DNA from: an uncultured Bacteroidales bacterium
GTDB taxonomy: Bacteria; Bacteroidota; Bacteroidia; Bacteroidales; WCHB1-69
Assembly (NCBI GenBank): GCA_937901455.1
Contig: CALDIA010000054.1
Location: forward strand, 98,785-162,784
Direction: 5' to 3'
DNA: 64,000 bases
Shown: positions 18,063 through 25,762 of the stretch, piece after piece
Layout of the letters: the number at the start of each line of letters is the position of its first letter
Numbering within the stretch: the stretch's first letter is position 1
Made by a program: the position numbers and the translations under genes
Notes under the pieces: model-generated
Seen by the model: the letters and a program-made list of their open reading frames with translations, nothing else
Databases searched by the model: none
Told to the model about the DNA's origin: nothing

Positions 18063-18450
18063 TTATTTTTGGCCTTTTTCTTTATCGAGATTTTTTTTGG
18101 CTGTCTTCAAACTCTTGGTGAGCATATTCATAATGAAATTCAATTCTTTTATCAATTCATCATACTCTTCCAACGTTATTAAACCGCTATCCTTCAACAA
18201 TCTTAACCAGTAATTTGATTCCCTTGCTTCTTTCAATGATATATGAAACTTCGCAATGAAGTCATTGGTTGATTGCGCTCCAGACGCCTCTTCTATATTG
18301 GCCCCCTATTGATGTTCCGGATTTGGCAAGTTGCTTTGAAATTAAATATTCCCTTTCTTCAATTTGCAACTTTCTGCATAAAAGAATAATTTTTAAAGCA
18401 AATTGATAAGAACTGTCCTTCAAAGCGTCTTTCTTGCCCTTTTCAGACAT
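18063..18450 (-). pseudogene. Four-helix-bundle (S23 / 23S-rRNA-IVS type) protein, one-base frameshift
   Basis: The gene starts MSEKGKKDALKDSSYQFALK and, after one frame change, continues GANIEEASGAQSTNDFIAKF, HISLKEARESNYWLRLLKDS and ends KKNLDKEKGQK, about 129 residues. This is the four-helix-bundle family also found in 23S rRNA intervening sequences and related to the Avd protein of diversity-generating retroelements. The break is one extra G in a run of five Gs at 18302-18306 (coding strand AATAGGGGGCC); with four Gs the frame reads SIGANIEEASG without interruption. Total length 388 is a multiple of three plus one, as expected. It may be a real frameshift, a slippage site or a sequencing error. 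Both flanks are octamer arrays. Confidence 0.8.
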
Positions 18451-18489
18451 AATAGTTTAATATTTAACAATCTAATATCTTAATATAAA
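18451..18489. repeat. Octamer array flanking the four-helix-bundle gene (serC side)
   Basis: On the minus (coding) strand the units are TTATATTA, AGATATTA, GATTGTTA, AATATTA and AACTATTA, the last ending in the A of the ATG. One unit is seven bases. The array fills the serC stop to four-helix-bundle start interval. Confidence 0.55.
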
Positions 18490-19608
18490 CTATTTGTTCG
18501 TTTTCTCAAACTCCTGCATACAAGCGACAAGTGCTTCCACGTCTTCCACGGTGCAGGCGTTGTAGAGGCTGGCGCGGAATCCGCCCACGGAACGGTGACC
18601 CTTAATGCCTACCATGCCGCACTCCTTGGCGAAGGCCATGAAGGCGTCCTGCTTGTCCTCGTAGCCGGGAGCCATCACCCAGCAGTGGTTCATGATGGAG
18701 CGGTCGGCCTTGTCGGCCACGGTGCCCACGAACATGCTGTTGCGGTCGATTTCGTCATAGAGGAGGTTGGATTTCTTCAGGTTGATTTTGTTCATTTCTT
18801 CTACGCCACCAATGGTGTTTTTGAGCCATGTGAGGGTTTCGTGCATTACGAAAATGGGCAGCACGGGAGGCGTGTTGAACATAGAAATGTTCTTGGCTTC
18901 CTCAGCGGCGTGCGTACGGTAATCAATCATCGTGGGCAGCGGGTTCATGTAAGCGCGGTCACCAATCTGGCCGAGAATGTCTTTGCGTACAATGATGAAG
19001 GTGACACCAGCAGGTCCTACATTCTTCTGGGCACCACCGTAGATGAGACCGTATTTGGTCACGTCCACAGGACGGCTCATAATGTCGGAGGACATGTCGG
19101 CTACAAGCATCACATTGTTGCACTCTTCAGCGGTGAAGTCCTTACGGATTTCGGTACCATAGATGGTGTTGTTGGTAGTGATGTGGAAATAGTCGGCATC
19201 AGCGGGAACGGTCCACCCTTTGGGAATGTAGTTGTAAGTTTTGTCCTCTGAAGAGGCCACGATTTCGGTTGTACCGAAGTTCTTGGCTTCTTTGGCAGCT
19301 TTCTTAGCCCAAACACCTGTCTGCAGATAGGCAGCTTTGGTCTTCATCAGGTTGGCTGGCACCATGAAGAACTGGGTGCTGGCACCACCACCAAGGAATA
19401 AAACTTCGTAGTTATCGGGAATGTTGAGGAGGTCGCGCCACAATTGGCGGGTCTCAGCCATTATACGCTCCCAACCAGGAGTACGGTGTGAGATTTCCAT
19501 CAAACCTACACCCGTGTTGTCAAAATTGCGAATGGCGTTGATTGTAGATTCAACAGCCTCTTTGGGAAGGACGCAAGGTCCTGCGTTAAAATTATGTATC
19601 TCTTTCAT
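18490..19608 (-). CDS. serC: Phosphoserine aminotransferase
   Basis: A 372-residue PLP enzyme that converts 3-phosphohydroxypyruvate to phosphoserine with glutamate. The N terminus MKEIHNFNAGPCVLPKEAVE is diagnostic; GGASTQFFMVPANL near residues 75-88 binds the cofactor phosphate, and the PLP lysine sits in IYGGAQKNVGPAGVTF. HRSVGGFRASLYNACT near the C terminus binds substrate. Length is typical. It is the first gene of what was probably a serC-serA operon, now separated by the four-helix-bundle pseudogene; no promoter box is seen before serA, so serA still seems to depend on the serC promoter. Confidence 0.96.
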   Translation of the reverse strand: MKEIHNFNAGPCVLPKEAVESTINAIRNFDNTGVGLMEISHRTPGWERIMAETRQLWRDLLNIPDNYEVLFLGGGASTQFFMVPANLMKTKAAYLQTGVWAKKAAKEAKNFGTTEIVASSEDKTYNYIPKGWTVPADADYFHITTNNTIYGTEIRKDFTAEECNNVMLVADMSSDIMSRPVDVTKYGLIYGGAQKNVGPAGVTFIIVRKDILGQIGDRAYMNPLPTMIDYRTHAAEEAKNISMFNTPPVLPIFVMHETLTWLKNTIGGVEEMNKINLKKSNLLYDEIDRNSMFVGTVADKADRSIMNHCWVMAPGYEDKQDAFMAFAKECGMVGIKGHRSVGGFRASLYNACTVEDVEALVACMQEFEKTNK

Positions 19609-19663
19609 AATAGGTATGTTATGTGTTTTTAAGTATTTTTTTTATTGAGTCTTTTCAACGCGG

Positions 19664-19671
19664 CAAAAATA
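19664..19671 (-). promoter_or_regulatory. Bacteroidota -7 promoter box for serC (serA)
   Basis: On the minus strand this reads TATTTTTG followed by CCGCG, 56 bases before the serC start. Confidence 0.65.
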
Positions 19672-19710
19672 GTCTTTTATTTTGAGATTATCAACAAGAT
19701 AAAAAAGGAC

Positions 19711-19740
19711 AAAAGGGAGATTTTTCATTCAAAATCCCTG
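19711..19740 (-). terminator. Weak terminator-like hairpin after purN
   Basis: On the minus strand AGGGATTTT and AAAAATCTCCCT form a stem with a two-base bulge, followed by TTTGTCCTTTTTT. It lies about 50 bases after the purN stop. Confidence 0.4.
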
Positions 19741-19791
19741 ATGTACACAAGATAATAGGAGTTTATAAAGAATGGATGTGAAAAGCGACTA

Positions 19792-20355
19792 CTACTGTAG
19801 CACTCGATGAATCACTTCCGGATAATGTTGGTGTTCCAGTTGGTGGATTTTGGTTTCAATGTTTTCCAGCGAGTCCTGCTCCTCCGCGTGGAAGGCAAAT
19901 TGGTCGATGATGGGTCCTGTATCCATACCCTCATCCACAAAATGAATGGTGATGCCGAACACTTTCACACCATAGCGGTAAGCGTCTTCAATGCCGTGAG
20001 CGCCCGCAAAGGATGGCAGCAGAGCCGGATGCAAGTTGATGATCTTGTTGGGATAGTGCTGTAGCAACACTTTGCCTATGAATCGCATGTAACCAGCCAA
20101 AATGATGTAATCCACGTTTCTCAGCTGCAACTCCTGCAAGATGGCTGTCTCGTATGCCTCCTTGTTTTCATAATCCTTGGAGGAAAAAACGAACGCGTCA
20201 ATACCATGGGTATTGGCGCGTTCGACAGCTTTGCAGTTTGGCTTGTCTGACACCAACAAGGCAATGTTGGCATCCAACGTATGAGCATCCACAGCATCAA
20301 TAATGGCTTGGAAATTGGAACCGAAGCCCGATGCAAAAACTGCAATGTTCTTCAT
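19792..20355 (-). CDS. purN: Phosphoribosylglycinamide formyltransferase
   Basis: A 187-residue GAR transformylase, the third step of purine synthesis, transferring formyl from 10-formyltetrahydrofolate. Visible marks: N-terminal IAVFASGFGSNFQAII (4-19) for the phosphate site, then the active-site series INLHPALLPSFAGAHG with catalytic Asn and His, and FVDEGMDTGPII with the catalytic Asp. Length is normal for the family. The gene is 12 bases downstream of the cysteine-rich lipoprotein gene and probably shares its transcript. Confidence 0.96.
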   Translation of the reverse strand: MKNIAVFASGFGSNFQAIIDAVDAHTLDANIALLVSDKPNCKAVERANTHGIDAFVFSSKDYENKEAYETAILQELQLRNVDYIILAGYMRFIGKVLLQHYPNKIINLHPALLPSFAGAHGIEDAYRYGVKVFGITIHFVDEGMDTGPIIDQFAFHAEEQDSLENIETKIHQLEHQHYPEVIHRVLQ

Positions 20356-20367
20356 ACAGTTAATCTG

Positions 20368-20874
20368 TTAGTGTCTGGGTTCTCCTTTAGGGCCTTGACC
20401 GTGAGGGCCTTTGCCGTCTTTAGGACAAGGTTTGTCACCCTCTTTTTTGCAACAGCCTTTCTCTCCTTCACCCTTGCAGCATTTGCCACAACAAGGCATC
20501 AGGTCAAAGGCAGCCTTTTTCTCATCTAAAGTCAGATTGTCCCAGTTGGCCATGGCTTTTTCAAATTCGGCTTTTTTAGCTTCCATTTCGGCTTTTTTAG
20601 CTTCCATTTCCTGCTCTTTGGCCTTTTCCTGGTCATAAGCGGCCTTGCGGTCGTTCAACAACTCAGCCTTGCGGGCATCATCCAGATTGTCCCAGTTTTT
20701 CCAGTCTTCCATAGCTTGCTTTTGCTCTTCAGACATCTCATGGTGAGGGCCTTTCTTAGCATCAAGTTGCTCTTGGTTTGGCTGGTTAGGCTGCTCAGTC
20801 TCTTGGTTGTTCTTTGTGTTGCAGGAAGCGAAAATCAAACTGCACACTACCATTAATGCGAAAATCTTTTTCAT
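20368..20874 (-). CDS. Lipoprotein with charged coiled coil and cysteine-rich tail
   Basis: A 168-residue protein I do not recognise. A lipoprotein signal (MKKIFALMVVCSLIFASC) puts the lipid on Cys18. Residues 19-45 are an N/Q/P-rich linker; 46-125 are lysine/glutamate-rich helix with two related units ending in WDNL (61-64 and 111-114) and a short repeat EMEAKKA-EMEAKKA. The tail has seven cysteines in 23 residues (128, 129, 132, 133, 141, 142, 150), spaced CC-x2-CC-x7-CC-x7-C, followed by a G/P/K/H-rich end with three histidines in all near it. The pattern suggests metal binding at the periplasmic or outer surface, which is inference. It precedes purN by 12 bases. Confidence 0.75.
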   Translation of the reverse strand: MKKIFALMVVCSLIFASCNTKNNQETEQPNQPNQEQLDAKKGPHHEMSEEQKQAMEDWKNWDNLDDARKAELLNDRKAAYDQEKAKEQEMEAKKAEMEAKKAEFEKAMANWDNLTLDEKKAAFDLMPCCGKCCKGEGEKGCCKKEGDKPCPKDGKGPHGQGPKGEPRH

Positions 20875-21122
20875 TATTTATAGTTTTAAAAAGTTAACGT
20901 TATGCTAAACGCAAAAATTCTGATTTTATTGTGAGAAAAAAAGCATGGTAATTATTTGGTGATTCCGAAAGTTGAAAAAAGGAGTTGGGGGAATGGATAA
21001 TTGGACAGGGGAGAGAATGTAGAGATTACCTTGAGCAGCTCCACCGGGGCAAGAGCTTGGTAGGGATAAAGGAGCGCGTGTTCAGGGAAAAATTGAGAAT
21101 TATATAATTCATCGTTTTTTTC

Positions 21123-21130
21123 TATCTTTG
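21123..21130 (+). promoter_or_regulatory. Bacteroidota -7 promoter box for sodB
   Basis: TATCTTTG followed by CCGCC, 22 bases before the sodB ATG. The rest of the 20875-21122 gap contains a GC-richer block (about 20975-21090) to which no function was assigned. Confidence 0.7.
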
Positions 21131-21151
21131 CCGCCTAAAACATAAAACACT

Positions 21152-21739
21152 ATGACAACTTTTGAATTAATGAATTTGCCATACGCTCAGGATGCCCTTG
21201 CGCCCGTCATCAGTCCTGAAACCGTTGGTTTTCACTACGGGAAACATCTCCAGACGTATGTTAACAACCTAAATGCAGCTATTGCAGGCACACCGTTTGC
21301 AGAAAAGTCTTTGGAGGAGATTGTGTGTATTGCAGAAGGCGGAATACTTAATAACGCCGGTCAAATACTGAACCATAACCTCTATTTTAGCCAGTTCATG
21401 GCACCCCAAGAGGATAACCGACCTAAGGGCCCATTGGCCGAAGCCATCAAGAAAACATTCGGCTCATTGGAGCAGTTTCAAGAAGAGTTTGTAAAGAAGG
21501 GTGCGGGACTCTTCGGGTCAGGATGGGTATGGCTTTCTGCTACTACCGAAGGCGATCTCGTGATCACCCAGGAGCCCAATGCGGCCAATCCCATCCAAAA
21601 AGGACTCGTACCCCTACTTACCTTCGATGTTTGGGAACACGCCTATTATCTTGACTACCAGAATCGTCGCCCCGACCATCTCAAAGCCCTTTGGGCTATC
21701 GTTAACTGGAAGGTAGTGGCTGAGCGCTATGGCCGATAA
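21152..21739 (+). CDS. sodB: Superoxide dismutase (Fe/Mn family)
   Basis: A 195-residue enzyme that removes superoxide in the cytoplasm. Metal-ligand regions are GFHYGKHLQTYVNNLN near residues 26-41, the ILNHNLYF segment near 76-83, and FDVWEHAYYLDYQNRRPDHL near 158-177, so two histidines, aspartate and the final histidine are all in place. LFGSGWVWL near 124-132 is the family signature. Iron or manganese preference cannot be settled by eye; many Bacteroidales enzymes are cambialistic. hutI follows after 34 bases, with no separate promoter box seen. Confidence 0.95.
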   Translation: MTTFELMNLPYAQDALAPVISPETVGFHYGKHLQTYVNNLNAAIAGTPFAEKSLEEIVCIAEGGILNNAGQILNHNLYFSQFMAPQEDNRPKGPLAEAIKKTFGSLEQFQEEFVKKGAGLFGSGWVWLSATTEGDLVITQEPNAANPIQKGLVPLLTFDVWEHAYYLDYQNRRPDHLKALWAIVNWKVVAERYGR

Positions 21740-21773
21740 TCATTCATGTTAAAAAATCAAAAACCGATATACT

Positions 21774-23027
21774 ATGGCAATCTTAGTGACCAATATCAAA
21801 CAACTGGTTCAAACAGAACCAAAGAAGCTGAAGTATCGTGCGGGAAAGGATATGATGAACCTGCCCATTATTGAAAATGCCTATCTTTTGACAGAAGGCG
21901 ATGTTATCAAAGACTTTGGTTGCATGGATAGTCTGGATAGAACCAAGTTGTCGAAGCTAAAAGAGCCTTTGCAGGAGGTTGATGCTGCGGGGCGCATGGT
22001 GTTTCCCTCATTCTGTGATTCACACACGCATATTGTCTATGCCGGCAGTCGCGAGGTGGAGTATATCGATAAAATTAAGGGCCTTAGTTACGAGGAGATT
22101 GCCAAGCGTGGCGGGGGCATTTTGAATTCCTCCAAGCGCTTGCATGAGGCGTCCGAAGATGAGCTTTTCGATAGTGCCTGGCAACGGCTCAACGAGATGG
22201 CTTCTTATGGTACCGGCGCCGTGGAAATCAAGAGCGGCTATGGCCTCTCTACCGAAGATGAACTTAAAATGCTGCGTGTGATCCGCCGCCTGAAGGAGAA
22301 ATCCCCAATGCTCATCAAAGCCAATTTCTTAGGCGCCCACGCCGTCCCTGCCCAATATAAAAAGAACCCTGATGACTATGTGGACCTCATCATCAACGAG
22401 ATGATCCCTATGGTGGCCGCCGAGGAACTGGCCGACTTTATAGATGTGTTCTGCGACAAGGGATTCTTTACCGTGGAACAAACCGAACGAATGCTCATGC
22501 AAGGCATCAAGTACGGCCTCAGGCCCAAAATTCACGCCAACGAGCTCGACTATTCAGGCGGCATCCAAGTAGGTGTGAAGTACAATGCACTGTCGGTGGA
22601 TCATTTGGAATACACGGGTGATGCTGAGATTGCGGCCCTGTTGGACAGTGAGACCATGCCGACCATTTTACCGGGAGCCGCCTTCTTTCTCGGGATGGTT
22701 TGCGCCCCGGCCCGCAAGATGATGGATGCGGGCCTGCCCGTGGCTTTGGCCTCTGATTTCAACCCCGGCTCGTGCCCATCCGGCAATATGCAATTGGTGA
22801 TTGCCATGGGCTCTATCATGTATAAAATGCTTCCCGAAGAGATTATCAATGCCACCACTATTAATACGGCTTACGCTTTGGGTGAACATGAAACTGTGGG
22901 ATCCATCACCAAGGGGAAAAAGGCCAACTTTTTTATCACCAAACCGATGGACACTATCTATTTTATGAACTACGCTTTTGGCAGTAATAAAATCGAGCGC
23001 TATTTTTTGAACGGCAAGGAGCAATAA
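21774..23027 (+). CDS. hutI: Imidazolonepropionase
   Basis: A 417-residue amidohydrolase that opens the imidazolone ring in histidine degradation, giving N-formimino-glutamate. The metal site begins FCDSHTHIVYAGSREVEY near residues 81-98; later signatures are GTGAVEIKSGYGLSTEDELK, KANFLGAHAVP, RPKIHANELDYSGG and LASDFNPGSCPSGNMQ, all intact and in order. Length is normal. No hutH, hutU or ftcD is nearby, so its pathway partners must be elsewhere. Its closeness to sodB probably reflects only shared transcription. Confidence 0.95.
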   Translation: MAILVTNIKQLVQTEPKKLKYRAGKDMMNLPIIENAYLLTEGDVIKDFGCMDSLDRTKLSKLKEPLQEVDAAGRMVFPSFCDSHTHIVYAGSREVEYIDKIKGLSYEEIAKRGGGILNSSKRLHEASEDELFDSAWQRLNEMASYGTGAVEIKSGYGLSTEDELKMLRVIRRLKEKSPMLIKANFLGAHAVPAQYKKNPDDYVDLIINEMIPMVAAEELADFIDVFCDKGFFTVEQTERMLMQGIKYGLRPKIHANELDYSGGIQVGVKYNALSVDHLEYTGDAEIAALLDSETMPTILPGAAFFLGMVCAPARKMMDAGLPVALASDFNPGSCPSGNMQLVIAMGSIMYKMLPEEIINATTINTAYALGEHETVGSITKGKKANFFITKPMDTIYFMNYAFGSNKIERYFLNGKEQ

Positions 23028-23099
23028 CACGAATCCCTTGGACAGCAGTGAACTTCAGGAGAAGTGGTTCAAAAGAGTCCACCAAAAACAGTTAATAGG

Positions 23100-24692
23100 T
23101 TACTTTTTTAATACCTCCAAGGCTTTCAACACTACGGGGTCGGTGGCGTTAAGCGTTTTGTAGTAGGCCTCATCGCCGAAAAGGTTGCGCCCAATGAGGG
23201 CCTTCAGCCATACTTTTAACTCTTTTTTGGATTCCGCATTGAGAGCCGGTGGTTCGTTTTTGGTCAGAGTCTGATAGTACTGTAAAAGATCCTGCACTTG
23301 CTTGTCGCTGACGATCATCTTGTTACAGAACGTCTTGACATCGGGATATTGCTTCAGCAACGCATCCTTATGCTCGTTGGCATAATGGAAGGCGTACTGC
23401 ACAAGTGCCGCGGTGTTGGAAACAGCATAGAAACTGCTCTTGGTGTCGGAATATTGCAACGGTACGAAATAGTCAGGCATAATGCCTCCACCGCCATAAA
23501 CGGTGCGTCCATTAGAAGTGTGGAAAATTTGGGTGGAGTCAAGCCTGATACTGTCCACAGATTCCATTTCTCCATTCATTAGCCTGTTAATGATCTCCTC
23601 GTAATAAGCCTCCGTACCTTTTTTGTAGTCGCGTTGAATACAGCGGCCGCTGGGTGTGTGATAACGGGCAGTGGTCAGTCGGATGGTGGAGTTGTCCTCT
23701 AGTTCAAACTGTCGCTGTACCAGTCCTTTGCCGAATGATCGTCGGCCCACAATCCAGCCTCTGTCGTTGTCTTGCACAGCGCCAGCCACAATCTCTGAGG
23801 CCGATGCACTATAGTCATCAATCAGCACCACCACCTGGCCGCTTTCAAAATCGCCTTTCCGAGTTGCAGTGATGATTTCAGGTCGCACATTGAGGCCTTC
23901 AATGGAAACGATCTTCTGCTTGTTGGGCAGCAACTCGTCGCACACACCGACAGCAGCATCCAAGAAACCTCCAGCATTGCCCCTCAAATCCAAAACCATT
24001 GCTTTCATACCTTGTTGCTTGAGTTTTTTGATGGCTTTCTGAAATTCCTCTACCGTGGTACTGCCAAACTCGTTGATTTTGATATAGCCTGTTTGGTCGT
24101 TAATCATAAAGGAAACATCCACCGTGTAGATAGGAATCACGTTTCTTTTTATTTCATAAGTATAAACCTCGTCAAAACCGGGTCTCTTGATGCCCACTTT
24201 CACTTTAGTGCCCTTTTTTCCCCGCAACAGTTTGTAAGCTTTTTCGCTGGTGATGCCGATGATGGACTCCCCGTCAACCGACACCATGCGGTCGCCCGCC
24301 CGTATGCCGGCCTTTTCTGAAGGGCCGCCAGAAATGGTGGAAATAACCATTAGCGTGTCGTTCATGATGTTGAACTGAATGCCAACACCCTCAAACGACC
24401 CCTCCAACGACTCCATCAGTATCTTGTTGTCTTCGGCTGAGGAATATGAGGAGTGGGGGTCTAACGTCTGCAAGATGGAATTGATGGATACATCGTAAAG
24501 CGAGTCCACATTGATGGAGTCCACATAGTATCTGTCAATGTAGTTGAGAACCTCATTCAATTTCTGTAAGTGGGCGTTACGCGTAATCGTCTTTTTGGAG
24601 TTCAGAAAATGAACGGTCACCGTCATCCCCAACAGAAAGGCGATGAGGAGATAAAAAAAGATCATCCAGCGGTTATATCGGTCGGTATTCAT
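23100..24692 (-). CDS. C-terminal processing serine protease (S41, CtpA/Prc type)
   Basis: A 530-residue envelope protease anchored by one N-terminal membrane segment (about 10-28). A PDZ domain lies near 95-170 (GVGIQFN, PSEKAGIRAGDRMVSVDGES) and the S41 catalytic domain near 190-370, with the serine in the SASASE segment (295-300) and Lys322 in RRSFGKGLVQ. The C-terminal 130 residues are a family extension with VYGGGGIMPDYFVP. It should clip C termini of periplasmic proteins. It starts 8 bases after the DAHP synthase/chorismate mutase gene and is the last gene of the operon that begins near 32.66 kb. Confidence 0.93.
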   Translation of the reverse strand: MNTDRYNRWMIFFYLLIAFLLGMTVTVHFLNSKKTITRNAHLQKLNEVLNYIDRYYVDSINVDSLYDVSINSILQTLDPHSSYSSAEDNKILMESLEGSFEGVGIQFNIMNDTLMVISTISGGPSEKAGIRAGDRMVSVDGESIIGITSEKAYKLLRGKKGTKVKVGIKRPGFDEVYTYEIKRNVIPIYTVDVSFMINDQTGYIKINEFGSTTVEEFQKAIKKLKQQGMKAMVLDLRGNAGGFLDAAVGVCDELLPNKQKIVSIEGLNVRPEIITATRKGDFESGQVVVLIDDYSASASEIVAGAVQDNDRGWIVGRRSFGKGLVQRQFELEDNSTIRLTTARYHTPSGRCIQRDYKKGTEAYYEEIINRLMNGEMESVDSIRLDSTQIFHTSNGRTVYGGGGIMPDYFVPLQYSDTKSSFYAVSNTAALVQYAFHYANEHKDALLKQYPDVKTFCNKMIVSDKQVQDLLQYYQTLTKNEPPALNAESKKELKVWLKALIGRNLFGDEAYYKTLNATDPVVLKALEVLKK

Positions 24693-24700
24693 ATGAGCGA

Positions 24701-25762
24701 CTATTCGTTTAAAGTGTTATTGTTTTGCTGTCTTTGTATGGAGGCTTGATGTAATAGATTTAGGAATTGGTCAATGAAGAGGGTGTAAGGTTCGTCTTGT
24801 CCGGGAAGATGGTAGCGCTCCACCACTTTCTGCCATTGTTGCGGTTGCACCACTGGCAGATGATTCTCTTTTTTGATGTTGGCAATTTCATCAATAATTT
24901 GCATTCTTTGCCAGAGTAGTTGGCTGAGTTGGTTATCCACATTTTCCAGCAGGGATCTTTGTCCAACGAGTTTACCATCCGGGGTGTTGGTGGGTTTTTT
25001 GAGATGTTGTGTCATATCGGCCCATTGTATGGGAGTCAATTGCTGTTGGGCATCGCTCAAGGCGTTGTCCGGGGAGCAGTGACATTCAGTCATCAGTCCA
25101 TTGAAGCCATAGGAAAGGGCTATCTGTGCCATTTGGGGTATATAGCGTACGTGGCCGCATAAGTGAGAGGGGTCGCACAAGATGGGCATGTCGGGGTACC
25201 GAAGCTTTAAGTCCACAGGTATCTCCCAGCAAGGAGCATTGCGGAAAACTTTCTCTTTATTGTCGGGGAAGCCGCGATGCACAGCCATGACCATTCGGCA
25301 GTCGGCTTGCAAAAAACGCTCTATGTTGCCAATCCATAAAGCCAAGTCGGCCACTAAAGGGTTTTTTACGATGATGGTGAAAGGCTTGTGACGAACAGTG
25401 TCAGCCAATTTTTGGACCTCCACGGGATTAACGCCTGTACGTGCGCCAATCCAGACAGTGTGGATGCCGTACTGCTCACAAAGCTCTATGTGCTTGGGGG
25501 TTAGTGCCTCTACACAGACTGGGATATTGTATTTGGACTGAATTTCGGAAAGCCAGGGCAAAGCGGCTTCGCCCACCCCTCTAAAGCTGTTGGGATGGCT
25601 TCGCGGTTTCCACACGCCCGCCCTGAAATAGTCGAGCCATAAAGCCCGGCGCTGCACCTCTTCCACAAGCTGCTGCGCCGTCAGGAACAACTGTTCCTCA
25701 CATTCCACGGCACAAGGTCCTGCAATCCATATTGGTCGCTGCGGTCTTTTATTCTCTGTCAT
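24701..25762 (-). CDS. Bifunctional DAHP synthase / chorismate mutase type II
   Basis: A 353-residue two-domain enzyme of aromatic amino acid synthesis. Residues about 10-260 form a KdsA-like class Ib DAHP synthase (IWIAGPCAVECEEQ, FRAGVWKPRSHPNSF, IGARTGVNPVEVQKLAD, CDPSHLCGHVRYIPQMA), which condenses phosphoenolpyruvate with erythrose 4-phosphate. After a short linker, residues about 262-345 form an AroQ-type chorismate mutase (SLLENVDNQLSQLLWQRMQI, DEIANIKKEN). This fusion is typical of Bacteroidota and allows the mutase end-product prephenate to regulate the synthase. The start overlaps the preceding giant gene by 14 bases. Confidence 0.93.
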   Translation of the reverse strand: MTENKRPQRPIWIAGPCAVECEEQLFLTAQQLVEEVQRRALWLDYFRAGVWKPRSHPNSFRGVGEAALPWLSEIQSKYNIPVCVEALTPKHIELCEQYGIHTVWIGARTGVNPVEVQKLADTVRHKPFTIIVKNPLVADLALWIGNIERFLQADCRMVMAVHRGFPDNKEKVFRNAPCWEIPVDLKLRYPDMPILCDPSHLCGHVRYIPQMAQIALSYGFNGLMTECHCSPDNALSDAQQQLTPIQWADMTQHLKKPTNTPDGKLVGQRSLLENVDNQLSQLLWQRMQIIDEIANIKKENHLPVVQPQQWQKVVERYHLPGQDEPYTLFIDQFLNLLHQASIQRQQNNNTLNE

